Assembly (NCBI GenBank): GCA_016742275.1 | Contig: JACVCD010000019.1 | Span: 40,438-104,437, forward strand | Length of the DNA: 64,000 bases | Reading direction: 5' to 3' | Origin: Gemmatimonadaceae bacterium | GTDB taxonomy: Bacteria; Gemmatimonadota; Gemmatimonadetes; Gemmatimonadales; Gemmatimonadaceae | Shown: positions 18,105-26,400 of the stretch, piece after piece | How positions within the stretch are numbered: position 1 is the stretch's first letter | Layout: the number at the start of each line of letters is the position of its first letter | Notes under the pieces: generated by a model | Database searches by the model: none | Told to the model about the DNA's origin: nothing | Seen by the model: only the letters and a program-made list of their open reading frames with translations | Program-made: the position numbers and the translations under genes

Positions 18105-20024
18105 TTAGCGCCCGCAGGTGGGCATGGTCGGGTCGGGACCCGCAATGGCGGGTTTGTCCGGCCGGTTGGCCACGCCCGTCATGACGGCATGGACAAACCG
18201 CCCCAGGCGAGCCGAGTGATCGTAGTCGATGTACTGCGGTTCGTCGGTGTGCTGGTGGTAATCCACCGCGTATCCGAGGGACATGTACACCACGGGAATG
18301 TCCTTGCGGACATAGTTCACCTGGTCGCTTCGGCAGAACCGATTGAGCGGATTGGCCGGAACATCCCAGGTCTTGTCGATGGACATGGGCTCGGGGATGT
18401 TGGAATTGACCGAGTCGATGATGTCGCCAAACTCGCGCGACAGGCGACGGGCGCCCAGCATCTGCACCGAGGCCGGTCCACCGTACTTGACCTGCCAGTT
18501 CTTGCCCTTGCCCACCATGTCCATGTTGTGGGCCGCCACGATCTTTTCGAGCGGGATCGTGGGGTTGTCGGTGAACCAGCGCGAGCCGAGCAGGCCGCGT
18601 TCTTCGCCCTGGTGAGATACGAAGACGATGGAGCGCGCCGGCTTCTGCTTGGCAAACTGTTCGGCGATTTCGAGCATGACCACGGTGCCCGAACCATCGT
18701 CATCGGCACCATTCATGATGCTGTCGCGGCGCGGCGCACGGACCGAGCGGGCGATGGCAATGAGTGAGTCGATACGGGCCTGCTGTGCGGCGGTGGGCAC
18801 GCACACCGGATCGTTGGCGCCCTGACGACGCACGACCATGTTGTACGCGCGCACGGAGTCGTGATCGACGACGACCGGATTGACGCCCACGTGATCGTTA
18901 TGCGCGCCCACGAGCACGTACTCGCTTTTGAGCGTGGGGTCGCTGCCCGGCAGCATCGCAATCACATTGCGGGCGGGTGTGCTCGACATGCGCCATCCGT
19001 GCTGCCACGACGCGCTGATGTTTTGACCCGTTGTTCCGACCGTGACCTGCGCGATGGGCTTGCCGAAGAGTTGTTCGGCGATGGCGCGCGAGATCGTGGC
19101 AGCGGCTGGTGCATTGGCGTTGAGCGCCTGTGCGGGGCGCATGCCCATGGGCTGCGCAAAGGCCGTGTTCCGAGCGGTGGCCGACATGTCATCGAGACCG
19201 ATGACCAGCACTCCCGCTGCGCCGATGCGCTCGGGACGGAGATCGCGCACACCCACGGGTAGGGGGCGACGCGCCGGCGGAGCGGTGGGGTTGGCACGCT
19301 GACGTGCTTCTTCGGCAATGGAGGCGTTGGCGCCGAACTTGTCGGGCACATCACTGCAGCTCACGAAGCTCACGGGGGCGCCGGTGCTTGCTGCAACGGC
19401 AGCGCCGGCTGTCGGGGCGGTGAACACGAGCACCTTGCCCTTCATCGCGTTGGCATCGAGCGCCACGGTGGTATCGCCATAGGTGCCGGCAAACACCACC
19501 TGCACATCGTTCAGCGCGGCGCGTGATCCGACGCCGTTGGTGGCCGTCGGACCCTGCGGCACCCAGTCGGTCTTCTGGCGCAATGTCTGCGATCCGATCC
19601 GCAGCGTGGCGCTGCTGCTGTCGATGCCGATCGGACCGTAGGGCATCACCTGGAAGAACGTGCCACTGTCGCCGGCCGGCATGAGGCCTAGACGACGGAA
19701 TTCGCGGGCGATGTACTCGGTGCCTTTGAAATTGCCTGGCTCACCCATGGCACGACCGCGCATGGAGTCGGCGGCCAACTGATAGAGACGCGTGCGCAGA
19801 TCGTTGGCCGTAATGCCAGCCACTGTTGGGCGCGGCGCCCAGGTACGCGGGCCTTCGTCCGACCATACGGTGCCGGCGGCCTTGTTGGGAGCCACCAAGA
19901 CGCTGATCGGCGTGGGCAGCTTGCCTCCCTGAGCGCCGAGTGCTGTGGCCACGGTGAGGGAGAGTACGCCGACCGAGAGGCCAGCGGAGAGCGCGCCCAG
20001 CGGCCGCGCACGCAGTGATGTCAC
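18105..20024 (-). CDS. Secreted M28 family metallopeptidase with PA-type insert
   Basis: 639 residues from the GTG at 20024, chosen because an AGGACGAGG ribosome-binding site lies 7 bp upstream; a TTG at 20057 is the alternative. The signal peptide ends near ALGAQ. The catalytic M28 domain has the di-zinc ligands in VLVGAHNDHVGVN, GADDDGSGTVVMLEIAEQFA, FVSHQGEERGLLGS (general base Glu), HNMDMVG and a late His in VDYHQHTDEPQ. A protease-associated insert lies between signal and catalytic half (about 150-330). Probable periplasmic aminopeptidase or carboxypeptidase acting on imported or external peptides. Confidence 0.9.
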   Translation of the reverse strand: MTSLRARPLGALSAGLSVGVLSLTVATALGAQGGKLPTPISVLVAPNKAAGTVWSDEGPRTWAPRPTVAGITANDLRTRLYQLAADSMRGRAMGEPGNFKGTEYIAREFRRLGLMPAGDSGTFFQVMPYGPIGIDSSSATLRIGSQTLRQKTDWVPQGPTATNGVGSRAALNDVQVVFAGTYGDTTVALDANAMKGKVLVFTAPTAGAAVAASTGAPVSFVSCSDVPDKFGANASIAEEARQRANPTAPPARRPLPVGVRDLRPERIGAAGVLVIGLDDMSATARNTAFAQPMGMRPAQALNANAPAAATISRAIAEQLFGKPIAQVTVGTTGQNISASWQHGWRMSSTPARNVIAMLPGSDPTLKSEYVLVGAHNDHVGVNPVVVDHDSVRAYNMVVRRQGANDPVCVPTAAQQARIDSLIAIARSVRAPRRDSIMNGADDDGSGTVVMLEIAEQFAKQKPARSIVFVSHQGEERGLLGSRWFTDNPTIPLEKIVAAHNMDMVGKGKNWQVKYGGPASVQMLGARRLSREFGDIIDSVNSNIPEPMSIDKTWDVPANPLNRFCRSDQVNYVRKDIPVVYMSLGYAVDYHQHTDEPQYIDYDHSARLGRFVHAVMTGVANRPDKPAIAGPDPTMPTCGR

Positions 20025-20172
20025 GGGAGAACCTCGTCCTGCGGAGGAAGGGAACAACGACAGACCCTGAATCTACGCATTTCGGGAGGCGCTTGCTGAT
20101 CGTGCGGCACGTGGCGTCCTTCCGGTACGCCCGTCTTCACCACCTGATTCACTCGTACTTCGTCGCCTGCCC

Positions 20173-21072
20173 GTGCTGCATTTGTGGTCGTCAGCCCGCT
20201 ACACGATCGATCTGCCGGATGGTCATCGGTTTCCGATGTCCAAGTACGAGCTGTTGCGAATGGGCGTGCTTCGTGAGGCGCTTGTGCCACTGGAGTGTCT
20301 GCACGATCCGCCACGGGCGACGCGTGATGAGGTGCTGCGCATTCACACACCGGAATACGTGTCGCATATCGAGCAGGGGACTTTAAGTCCGGCTGATCAG
20401 CGGCGCATCGGACTGCCATGGAGTCCGTCGTTTGTCGAGCGCGCGTTTCGTGTGGTGCAGGGCACCATCGAAGCCTCAGACAGTGCGCTCGCGCATGGTG
20501 TGGCCATGAATCTGGCGGGTGGAACGCATCACGCGTTTCCCGATCGTGGGGAGGGCTTCTGCACGTTCAATGATGCCGCGATCGCCGTGCGTCGTTTGCA
20601 GGATTCGGGACGTGTACGCCGCGTGGCGATCGTGGATCTCGATGTGCATCAGGGCAATGGCACACACGCGTGCTTCGCTGATGACCCCAATGTGTACACG
20701 TTCAGCATGCATGGCGCGAAGAATTTTCCATTCCACAAGGTGCCAGGCACGCGCGATGTCGAACTCGAGGACGGTACGACCGACGACACCTACCTCGGCC
20801 TGCTGCGTGAACATCTGCCGGATGTGCTGCGCGCATCACGCCCGGATCTTGTGATGTATCTGTCGGGCGCCGATCCACACGAAGGCGATCGTTTGGGGCG
20901 TCTCAAGCTCACATTCGATGGGCTGATGGCGCGGGACCACTATGTGGTGGAGACGTGCCGGGAGGTGGGCATTCCCGTCTGTACGACCATGAGTGGCGGA
21001 TATGGGCGGGACATTCACGATACGGTGGCGGTGCATCTCAATACAGTGCGGGTGCTCAAGGCCTTTGCCTAG
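20173..21072 (+). CDS. Histone deacetylase family amidohydrolase
   Basis: 299 residues, starting with GTG at 20173. Zinc-dependent deacetylase of the arginase/deacetylase superfamily. Active-site elements are GGTHHAFPDRGEGFCTFND (His pair and Phe), VDLDVHQGNGTHA (zinc Asp and His), YLSGADPHEGDRLG (second zinc Asp), and GGYGRD near the end. In bacteria such enzymes act on acetylpolyamines, acetoin-related or other acetylated small molecules, and occasionally proteins. A divergent M28 peptidase gene lies about 150 bp upstream. Substrate unknown. Confidence 0.9.
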   Translation: MLHLWSSARYTIDLPDGHRFPMSKYELLRMGVLREALVPLECLHDPPRATRDEVLRIHTPEYVSHIEQGTLSPADQRRIGLPWSPSFVERAFRVVQGTIEASDSALAHGVAMNLAGGTHHAFPDRGEGFCTFNDAAIAVRRLQDSGRVRRVAIVDLDVHQGNGTHACFADDPNVYTFSMHGAKNFPFHKVPGTRDVELEDGTTDDTYLGLLREHLPDVLRASRPDLVMYLSGADPHEGDRLGRLKLTFDGLMARDHYVVETCREVGIPVCTTMSGGYGRDIHDTVAVHLNTVRVLKAFA

Positions 21073-21153
21073 GCTCTCCGGAGACCTTTGCTCACCTCCG
21101 GGTCGGGTCGGTAGGTTAAGGGGGTTCCCTTCCGTCATCCCAGGAGATTTGCG

Positions 21154-22347
21154 ATGCGTGGTTCGTCGCTGCGGCATGTGATGGCCGCCGTGTTCGGTGC
21201 AACACCGATGTTGGTATCACCTCTGTTCCCGCAGGTGCTTGGGGCACAGGCGGCGGCTCCCGCCGTGCAGAAGTCGTCGGTGCACGACTATCGCGCGGTC
21301 ACGGTCGCCGATGGCTTCGTGAATCCGTGGGGCATGGCCTTCGTGCCGGGCGGCGATATCCTCGTCACCGAACGTCCCGGTCGTGTGCGCATTGTGCGCG
21401 CCGGCAAGCTGCTGCCCACACCAGTGAGTGGCGCGCCAGCGGTTGTCGCGGCGGGGCAGGGTGGCATGCTCGATATCGCGCTGCATCCCAACTTTGCGCA
21501 GAACCGCTTCGTGTACATCACGTACTCAAAGGCGGTGACGGGTGGTTCGACCACCGCTTTGCATCGCGCGAAGTTCGTGAATGATGCGCTGGTTGAAGGA
21601 CAGGACATCTTCGTGGCAGACACGAAGGGTCGTCCGGGCCACTTCGGTTCACGCATCGCGTTCGACAAGAGCGGCCACGTATTCATCAGCGTGGGTGATC
21701 GCCAGATCGCACCTGAGGGTGATCTGACCAAGCATCCAGCGCAGGATCTGTCGAATCATCATGGCAAGATCATTCGCCTCATGGATGATGGTCGTGTGCC
21801 GACGGACAATCCGTTCGTTGGACGTTCTGGCGCCAAGCCCGAGATCTGGAGCTACGGTCACCGCAATCCGCAGGGATTGCTGGTGCATCCGGTGACGGGT
21901 GATCTCTGGGAAACGGAGCACGGCCCGCAGGGTGGTGATGAACTCAATCAGCCCGAAGCCGGCAAGAATTACGGTTGGCCGGTGGTGGGTTTTGGTGTGA
22001 ACTACGGACCAGGCAAGGCCATTCACGCCGGCACCATGGCGCCGGGCATGGAGAACGGCAAGCACGTGTGGGTGCCGTCGATCGCCACGTCGGGTTTGAT
22101 GGTGTACACGGGCGACAAGTTCCCGAACTGGAAGGGCAGCATCTTCGCTGGTGGCTTGGCGGGACAGCGTATCGCGCGTATCACGCTTGATGGTCAGCGT
22201 GCGGAGTTCCAGGAGAATCTGCTGCGCAACGCGGGTCGCGTGCGTGATGTGAAGCAGGGACCCGATGGGTTCATCTACGTGGCGCTCGAAGATCAGCAGG
22301 GTAAGCCGACGCCGATCGTGCGGCTCGAACCAGTCGTCAGACGTTGA
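21154..22347 (+). CDS. PQQ-dependent aldose sugar dehydrogenase (glucose/sorbosone dehydrogenase family)
   Basis: 397 residues with an AGGAG ribosome-binding site before the ATG and a signal peptide ending near VLGAQ. A six-bladed propeller of the soluble-GDH/YliI (Asd) type: GFVNPWGMAFVPGGDILVTE, GGMLDIALHP, RPGHFGSRIAF, YGHRNPQGL and EHGPQGGDELN are the PQQ- and Ca-binding regions of this family. It would oxidise aldoses in the periplasm and pass electrons to the respiratory chain. The stop shares one base with the next gene. A GMC-type dehydrogenase cluster lies 1.5 kb away, so sugar oxidation may be a theme here. Confidence 0.9.
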   Translation: MRGSSLRHVMAAVFGATPMLVSPLFPQVLGAQAAAPAVQKSSVHDYRAVTVADGFVNPWGMAFVPGGDILVTERPGRVRIVRAGKLLPTPVSGAPAVVAAGQGGMLDIALHPNFAQNRFVYITYSKAVTGGSTTALHRAKFVNDALVEGQDIFVADTKGRPGHFGSRIAFDKSGHVFISVGDRQIAPEGDLTKHPAQDLSNHHGKIIRLMDDGRVPTDNPFVGRSGAKPEIWSYGHRNPQGLLVHPVTGDLWETEHGPQGGDELNQPEAGKNYGWPVVGFGVNYGPGKAIHAGTMAPGMENGKHVWVPSIATSGLMVYTGDKFPNWKGSIFAGGLAGQRIARITLDGQRAEFQENLLRNAGRVRDVKQGPDGFIYVALEDQQGKPTPIVRLEPVVRR

Positions 22348-22787
22348 TGCGTGCAATGCTGGCAGCGCTGCTGTGCTGTTGTGCTCCGAATGCTTTGCAT
22401 TCGCAGGAGCTGCAGCCGGTAGCGCTGTCGGATTTGGTGCAGAATCGCGCGCTCGTCACATCAGACGTTGCGTCACACAGCAGCGGTGTATGGCCAATGG
22501 AAATGCCACGTCGTGTGCAAGGAAAGAAGCGCGTGCTCCTGGGGGCATTCATTGGGGCCGTGGCTGTGGGCGGCACGACATACATGCTCGCCCATCAGAG
22601 TTGCCAACGGACCTGCGACGATAGCGCTCCCGTCCTCATTCCCACCGCGCTGTTTACCGTGCTTGGTGGAATCGGTGGCGCCATCGTCGGACAATTGTCG
22701 CGGGAGAAAAGTGTCAAACAGGCGGCGGCTGCATCCCCATGGCCGCCCACTCTTCCTCAGCGGGACCGTAAATACCGGGCACCTTGA
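22347..22787 (+). CDS. Hypothetical secreted/membrane protein with glycine-zipper segments
   Basis: A 146-residue protein of unknown family, translationally coupled to the sugar dehydrogenase gene (TGATG). Signal peptide MRAMLAALLCCCAPNALHSQ, then a short soluble part, then two hydrophobic Gly-rich segments (VLLGAFIGAVAVGGTTYMLA and FTVLGGIGGAIVGQL) separated by a Cys-containing loop (HQSCQRTCDDS). The 3' end overlaps the convergent DinB-family gene by 74 bp. The last ~25 residues, lying in the overlap, look random, so the true 3' end may once have been shorter. Confidence 0.65.
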   Translation: MRAMLAALLCCCAPNALHSQELQPVALSDLVQNRALVTSDVASHSSGVWPMEMPRRVQGKKRVLLGAFIGAVAVGGTTYMLAHQSCQRTCDDSAPVLIPTALFTVLGGIGGAIVGQLSREKSVKQAAAASPWPPTLPQRDRKYRAP

Positions 22788-23217
22788 GTCCGGCCTGACG
22801 CATCAGCACGGTCATCTGTCCGCGATGATGGGCCTGATGCGCCACCAATGCCAATAGCGCCTGTGCTGCGCTCCAGCGCTCACCGTACATGTCGTGCATT
22901 TCGGTGAGTGAGGCGTCGGTCCACTTGGCGTTGATCTGTTCGATCAATGACGCGCTGGCGGCGTCGAAACCGGCCTTGATGGTGCTGACATCACCCGGTG
23001 CAGGCGCGTGTGGGTCGATGCCGGTGACCTCGAGGCCAGTGAGATTCATCATCTCCGGTAGCGTCTGCGCGATGTGCCATGCCAGACGACCGAGCGTGCG
23101 GCCTCCGGGAACCACGGCTTGGGCGAGCGATGCGTCAGTCAACTGCCCAATGAGCTTGCTGGTGATGTCGGATTCCCAGGACCATTGAGTACGAAAATCG
23201 TCGAGGTTTCTGAACAT
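22714..23217 (-). CDS. DinB-family protein
   Basis: A 167-residue four-helix bundle of the DinB/YfiT superfamily. The three metal-binding His are seen in RLAWHIAQTLPEM and LVAHQAHHRGQMTVLMRQAG, the latter being the family hallmark near the C-terminus. Members include thiol-dependent metal S-transferases (bacillithiol or mycothiol linked) and many uncharacterised enzymes. It ends inside the convergent upstream gene. The ATG at 23217 gives the usual DinB N-terminus (FRNLDDFRTQWSWE). Specific substrate unknown. Confidence 0.88.
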   Translation of the reverse strand: MFRNLDDFRTQWSWESDITSKLIGQLTDASLAQAVVPGGRTLGRLAWHIAQTLPEMMNLTGLEVTGIDPHAPAPGDVSTIKAGFDAASASLIEQINAKWTDASLTEMHDMYGERWSAAQALLALVAHQAHHRGQMTVLMRQAGLKVPGIYGPAEEEWAAMGMQPPPV

Positions 23218-23230
23218 GGGACTAAAAGAG

Positions 23231-23266
23231 GCGTAAGGTGGACTGCGTAAGGTTGGAAAAGCGTAA
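23231..23266 (+). repeat. Degenerate GCGTAA-repeat element (single arm)
   Basis: Three GCGTAA hexamers at 23231, 23245 and 23261 (spacing 14 and 16 bp), with shared flanks such as GCGTAAGGTTGGAAAAGCG and GCGTAAAGGAAC, in the 56-bp gap between the start of dinB-like and the end of the gluconate dehydrogenase subunit 3 gene. Same family as the inverted-arm elements at 47.8-48.06 and 62.69-63.46 kb. Confidence 0.6.
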
Positions 23267-23273
23267 AGGAACT

Positions 23274-23888
23274 TTAGGCGTGTGAAGCCCAGATTGTTTC
23301 GCCCTTTACGTACGGTACACAGGGTTGATACTCACCCGGTGTTTCCTTGTACCGCATGGCCTGCGTGTAACCGATCTCCGATGTGAAGAAACCCACCAGC
23401 GCCTGCTCCTTCATCATGCGGAAGAAGTGCGTGGGCTCTTCCCGCGTCTTGTTGCGCTGATACTCGTGCTGCTCCTTATCGAGCGCTGTGAGAACGGCCG
23501 TGCGCTGTTCCGGTGTGGCCTGCATGAATCCGACATTGTGCGCCGCGCGGCAGTTGTCGTCGATGGTGCGAAGACCTGTGCGGAAGATGGTTTGATCTTC
23601 CGGCACGAATTGATCGGTCACCATGAGCGCCATGAACGGACCGGTCGCGGCGGCTTTGGCACCAGGCGATTTGGCTGTGGTAGGGAGAATGGTGTCGGCC
23701 ACTTCGTCGAGGAAACGCTGATCGTCGACGGAGAAATTGCCGATTGGTTTGGCGGTTGGGGCATCGGGTGAGGGCGGACGATCCCCCGCGCATGCGGTGA
23801 TGAGTCCACTGCCGCCGATGAGCGCCGCGCCTCCAAGCAAGACACTGACACGCTTGATGGCTTCGCGGCGATCGATGTGGTTAGTCAT
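23274..23888 (-). CDS. Gluconate 2-dehydrogenase subunit 3 family protein
   Basis: A 204-residue small subunit of membrane-associated FAD dehydrogenases. The N-terminus has a twin-arginine-like pattern (DRREAIKRVSVLLGGAALIG) and a lipobox (LITAC), so it is probably exported folded and lipid-anchored. The body contains FSVDDQRFLDEVADTILPTT and the conserved EIGYTQAMRYKETPGEYQPC ending. It lies 10 bp downstream of the GMC oxidoreductase that should be its catalytic partner. In known complexes the small subunit is needed for export or maturation of the flavoprotein, which lacks its own signal. Confidence 0.88.
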   Translation of the reverse strand: MTNHIDRREAIKRVSVLLGGAALIGGSGLITACAGDRPPSPDAPTAKPIGNFSVDDQRFLDEVADTILPTTAKSPGAKAAATGPFMALMVTDQFVPEDQTIFRTGLRTIDDNCRAAHNVGFMQATPEQRTAVLTALDKEQHEYQRNKTREEPTHFFRMMKEQALVGFFTSEIGYTQAMRYKETPGEYQPCVPYVKGETIWASHA

Positions 23889-23898
23889 ATCGCGGCCC

Positions 23899-25587
23899 TC
23901 ACAGATCGCGCCGCTTGAGCGCATTCACGGCGAAGTCCGCCGCGCGCGCGGTCAGCGCCATGTAGGTGAGCGATGGATTCACGGCAGCCGCCGATGTCAT
24001 GCACGACCCGTCGGTGACAAACACATTGGGCGCGTCCCAGACCTGATTGTTCTTGTTGAGCACCGACGACTTGGGATCACGGCCCATGCGCGCTGTGCCC
24101 ATCTCGTGGATGCCCATGCCGGGCGAGTACCCGTTGTCGTACGTACGCACATCCTTCACACCGCTGGCCTCGAGCATTTCGGCCATCTCGACGGTCATGT
24201 CTTTGCGCATGAGATGCTCGTTCTCCTTGATCTCGCAATCGATCTTGAGCACGGGCATGCCCCACTTGTCTTTCTTCGTTTGGTCAAGCGAGATCATGTT
24301 GCTGTGGTCGGGTAGCATCTCGCCGAACGCGGTGCCACCAATGCTCCACTGACCCGGCTGCGCGGCTTCGTCTTTGAAATCACCGCCGATGCCCAACTCG
24401 GCGACCGCGCGCCCCCAACCGGCGCGACTGGCGCTGCCCTGATAGCCAAAGCCGCGCAGATACGGACGCTTGTCGCCAAAGAGATTCGTGAATCGCGGGA
24501 TGTAGAAGCCCGACGGACGGCCGCCGTAGTAGTACTTGTCATCAAAGCCTTCGAGTCGGCCGCTCGCGCCGAGTCGGAAGTGATGGTCCATGAGGTTGTG
24601 GCCCAATTCGCCGCTCGTGCTGCCAAGCCCACCGGGCCAGATGTCGGTGGCCGTGCGCATGAGCAGCCACGTGCTGTTGAGTGTCGAGGCACACAGGAAG
24701 AAAATCTTGGCCGTGTACTCGATGGACTCATTGGTGAGTGCGTCCTGCACCCGCACTGCTTTCACACGCTTCGTGTCCTTGTCGTACACGAGTTCGTGCA
24801 CGATGGAGTGTGGCCGGAGCGTGAGATTTCCGGTGGCCATGGCCGGCGGCAGTGTCGACGACTGCGTGCTGAAGTAGCCGCCCAGCGGACAACCAAGCCA
24901 GCAGGCATTGCGCGTCTGGCACTGTCCACGGCCAGGCAGCGGACGTGTGAGATTGGCGCTGCGGCCAATGAATAGATGTCGCTTGCCCTTGTAGGCTTTC
25001 TTGAGTTCCGCAGCGACGTGCTGCTCACCGCAATTGAGTCCGAAGCCTGGGAGAAATTCACCGTCGGGCAACTGGGGCAGGTTCTCCTTCGTGCCCTGAA
25101 TACCGGCGTGTTTTTCGACGTAGGAGTACCACGGGGCGATGTCGCGATAGCGAATGGGCCAGTCGACGGCGATGCCTTCCTTCACATTGGCTTCGAAGTC
25201 GAAATCGCTGAAGCGATAGCTCTGACGTCCCCACATGAGCGATCGGCCACCGACCTGATAGCCGCGATACCAGTCGAAGCGTTTGACTTCGGTGTATGGC
25301 GAATCCTTGTCGCTAGCCCAGTAGTCGAGATTTTTTTCGTTGAGCGGATAGTCGCGCTTGAGCACCGGATAGTCGGCGATCATCTGCTGTGTGCGACCAC
25401 CGCGATGCGGATACTCCCACGGCCCCTTGGTGGCGTTGGGATAGTCCTTGATGTGCTCGACGTTTCGTCCACGTTCGAGCAGGAGGACCTTGAGGCCTTT
25501 CTCGGTGAGTTCCTTGGCGGCCCATCCACCGGAGATGCCTGAGCCGACCACGATGGCGTCGTAGGCAGTCGTCTGCGTTTGCTGCAC
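23899..25587 (-). CDS. GMC family FAD-dependent oxidoreductase (gluconate/fructose dehydrogenase type)
   Basis: 562 residues from the GTG at 25587, chosen because GGGAGGAG lies just upstream and the Rossmann motif then begins at residue 13 (IVVGSGISGGWAAKEL, GxGxxG at 15-20). Longer in-frame starts would add up to 93 residues with no family match. A Cys-containing block (CQTRNACWLGCPLGG) and the C-terminal HEMGTARMG, FVTDGSCMTSAAAVNPSLTY regions match membrane gluconate/sorbitol-type dehydrogenase large subunits. It oxidises a sugar or polyol using FAD. No cytochrome c subunit is adjacent. Forms an operon with subunit 3. Confidence 0.9.
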   Translation of the reverse strand: MQQTQTTAYDAIVVGSGISGGWAAKELTEKGLKVLLLERGRNVEHIKDYPNATKGPWEYPHRGGRTQQMIADYPVLKRDYPLNEKNLDYWASDKDSPYTEVKRFDWYRGYQVGGRSLMWGRQSYRFSDFDFEANVKEGIAVDWPIRYRDIAPWYSYVEKHAGIQGTKENLPQLPDGEFLPGFGLNCGEQHVAAELKKAYKGKRHLFIGRSANLTRPLPGRGQCQTRNACWLGCPLGGYFSTQSSTLPPAMATGNLTLRPHSIVHELVYDKDTKRVKAVRVQDALTNESIEYTAKIFFLCASTLNSTWLLMRTATDIWPGGLGSTSGELGHNLMDHHFRLGASGRLEGFDDKYYYGGRPSGFYIPRFTNLFGDKRPYLRGFGYQGSASRAGWGRAVAELGIGGDFKDEAAQPGQWSIGGTAFGEMLPDHSNMISLDQTKKDKWGMPVLKIDCEIKENEHLMRKDMTVEMAEMLEASGVKDVRTYDNGYSPGMGIHEMGTARMGRDPKSSVLNKNNQVWDAPNVFVTDGSCMTSAAAVNPSLTYMALTARAADFAVNALKRRDL

Positions 25588-25763
25588 TGCTCCTCCCGAT
25601 TGCGGCCCGTTGCCTGCGGCCGATAGAACTGGTGAGGTGGGCAAAGGTGCCGCGTGGGCCGGGTGAACGCGAGGGTTTCGGGCGCATTGACCGCAATCAA
25701 TCGTCCTGCCGGGATGCATGATGGACCGCTTGACGGATTGATCGCCGCCGTCAGGTTCGGTGC

Positions 25764-26309
25764 ATGACCAACATCCTCTCTTTCGCGACGACTCGCCCAC
25801 TGGCTCGGCTGGTGGGTTCTTCACTCCTGCTGCTCGCCACGGTCGGTGTTTCGGCATGCGCCGCACCCGATGCGCCGGCTAGCGGGACAGGTCAAACCGC
25901 AGCCGCCGCCGGAACTGCGGTACCGGTCGCCTCCGCCGATCCGGAGTTCATTCAGCCCGACGGTCCGCCGGCCAATCCGTTCTCGCCGGCTGTGCGCGTG
26001 GGCAATCTGATCTTCGTATCCGGCACGCTTGGCATGGGTACCGATGGCAAGCTGGTACCCGGTGGCATTCAGGCGGAAACACGTCAGGTGATGGAGAACA
26101 TCAAGACGGTGCTCGCCGCGTCGGGCGTCGGCATGGACCGTCTGGTCAAGTGCACCGTGTTTCTGCCAGATCTCGCGGAGTGGCCGGCGATGAACGAGGT
26201 CTACAAGAGCTATTTCACGGACAGCAAGTACCCTGCGCGCGCCGCCGTGCAGGCCACGCTACTGTTCGGAGCACGTGTGGAACTCGAGTGCGTGGCGGCC
26301 GCGAAGTAG
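25764..26309 (+). CDS. RidA-family protein with lipoprotein signal
   Basis: 181 residues. The first ~35 form a signal peptide with lipobox VGVSAC, followed by an Ala/Gly/Thr linker, then a full RidA (YjgF/YER057c/UK114) domain: PFSPAVRVGNLIFVSGTLGM, GIQAETRQVMENIKTVLAASG, KCTVFLPDL and YPARAAVQATLLFGARVELECVA. The Arg of the deaminase site (YPARAAV) and the C-terminal Glu are present, so imine/enamine deaminase activity is possible. Typical RidA is cytoplasmic; an exported, lipid-anchored form is unusual. Divergent from the GMC dehydrogenase operon. Confidence 0.88.
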   Translation: MTNILSFATTRPLARLVGSSLLLLATVGVSACAAPDAPASGTGQTAAAAGTAVPVASADPEFIQPDGPPANPFSPAVRVGNLIFVSGTLGMGTDGKLVPGGIQAETRQVMENIKTVLAASGVGMDRLVKCTVFLPDLAEWPAMNEVYKSYFTDSKYPARAAVQATLLFGARVELECVAAAK

Positions 26310-26326
26310 AGCGTACGCCGTTTCGC

Positions 26327-26386
26327 TTACGCCGTCTCGCGTACAGTCTCTTTACGCAGTTCCTCCTTACGCAGTTTCCTTTACGC
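26327..26386 (-). repeat. Degenerate GCGTAA-repeat element (single arm)
   Basis: Four TTACGC hexamers (26327, 26352, 26367, 26381; spacing 25, 15 and 14 bp) between the RidA and bestrophin genes. On the minus strand the flanks read GCGTAAAGGAAACTGCG and GCGTAAGGAGGAACTGCG, matching the family consensus of GCGTAAAGGAAC and ACTGCGTAA. It lies directly before the bestrophin ATG at 26401, so it also forms the 5' leader of that gene. Confidence 0.6.
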
Positions 26387-26400
26387 TTGCTGTTCCGAAC

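Noticed and set aside
23899..25866. 655-codon version of the GMC oxidoreductase
   Set aside because: The first 93 codons show no similarity to the family and run past a divergent gene start; the GTG at 25587 with GGGAGGAG upstream gives the expected N-terminus.
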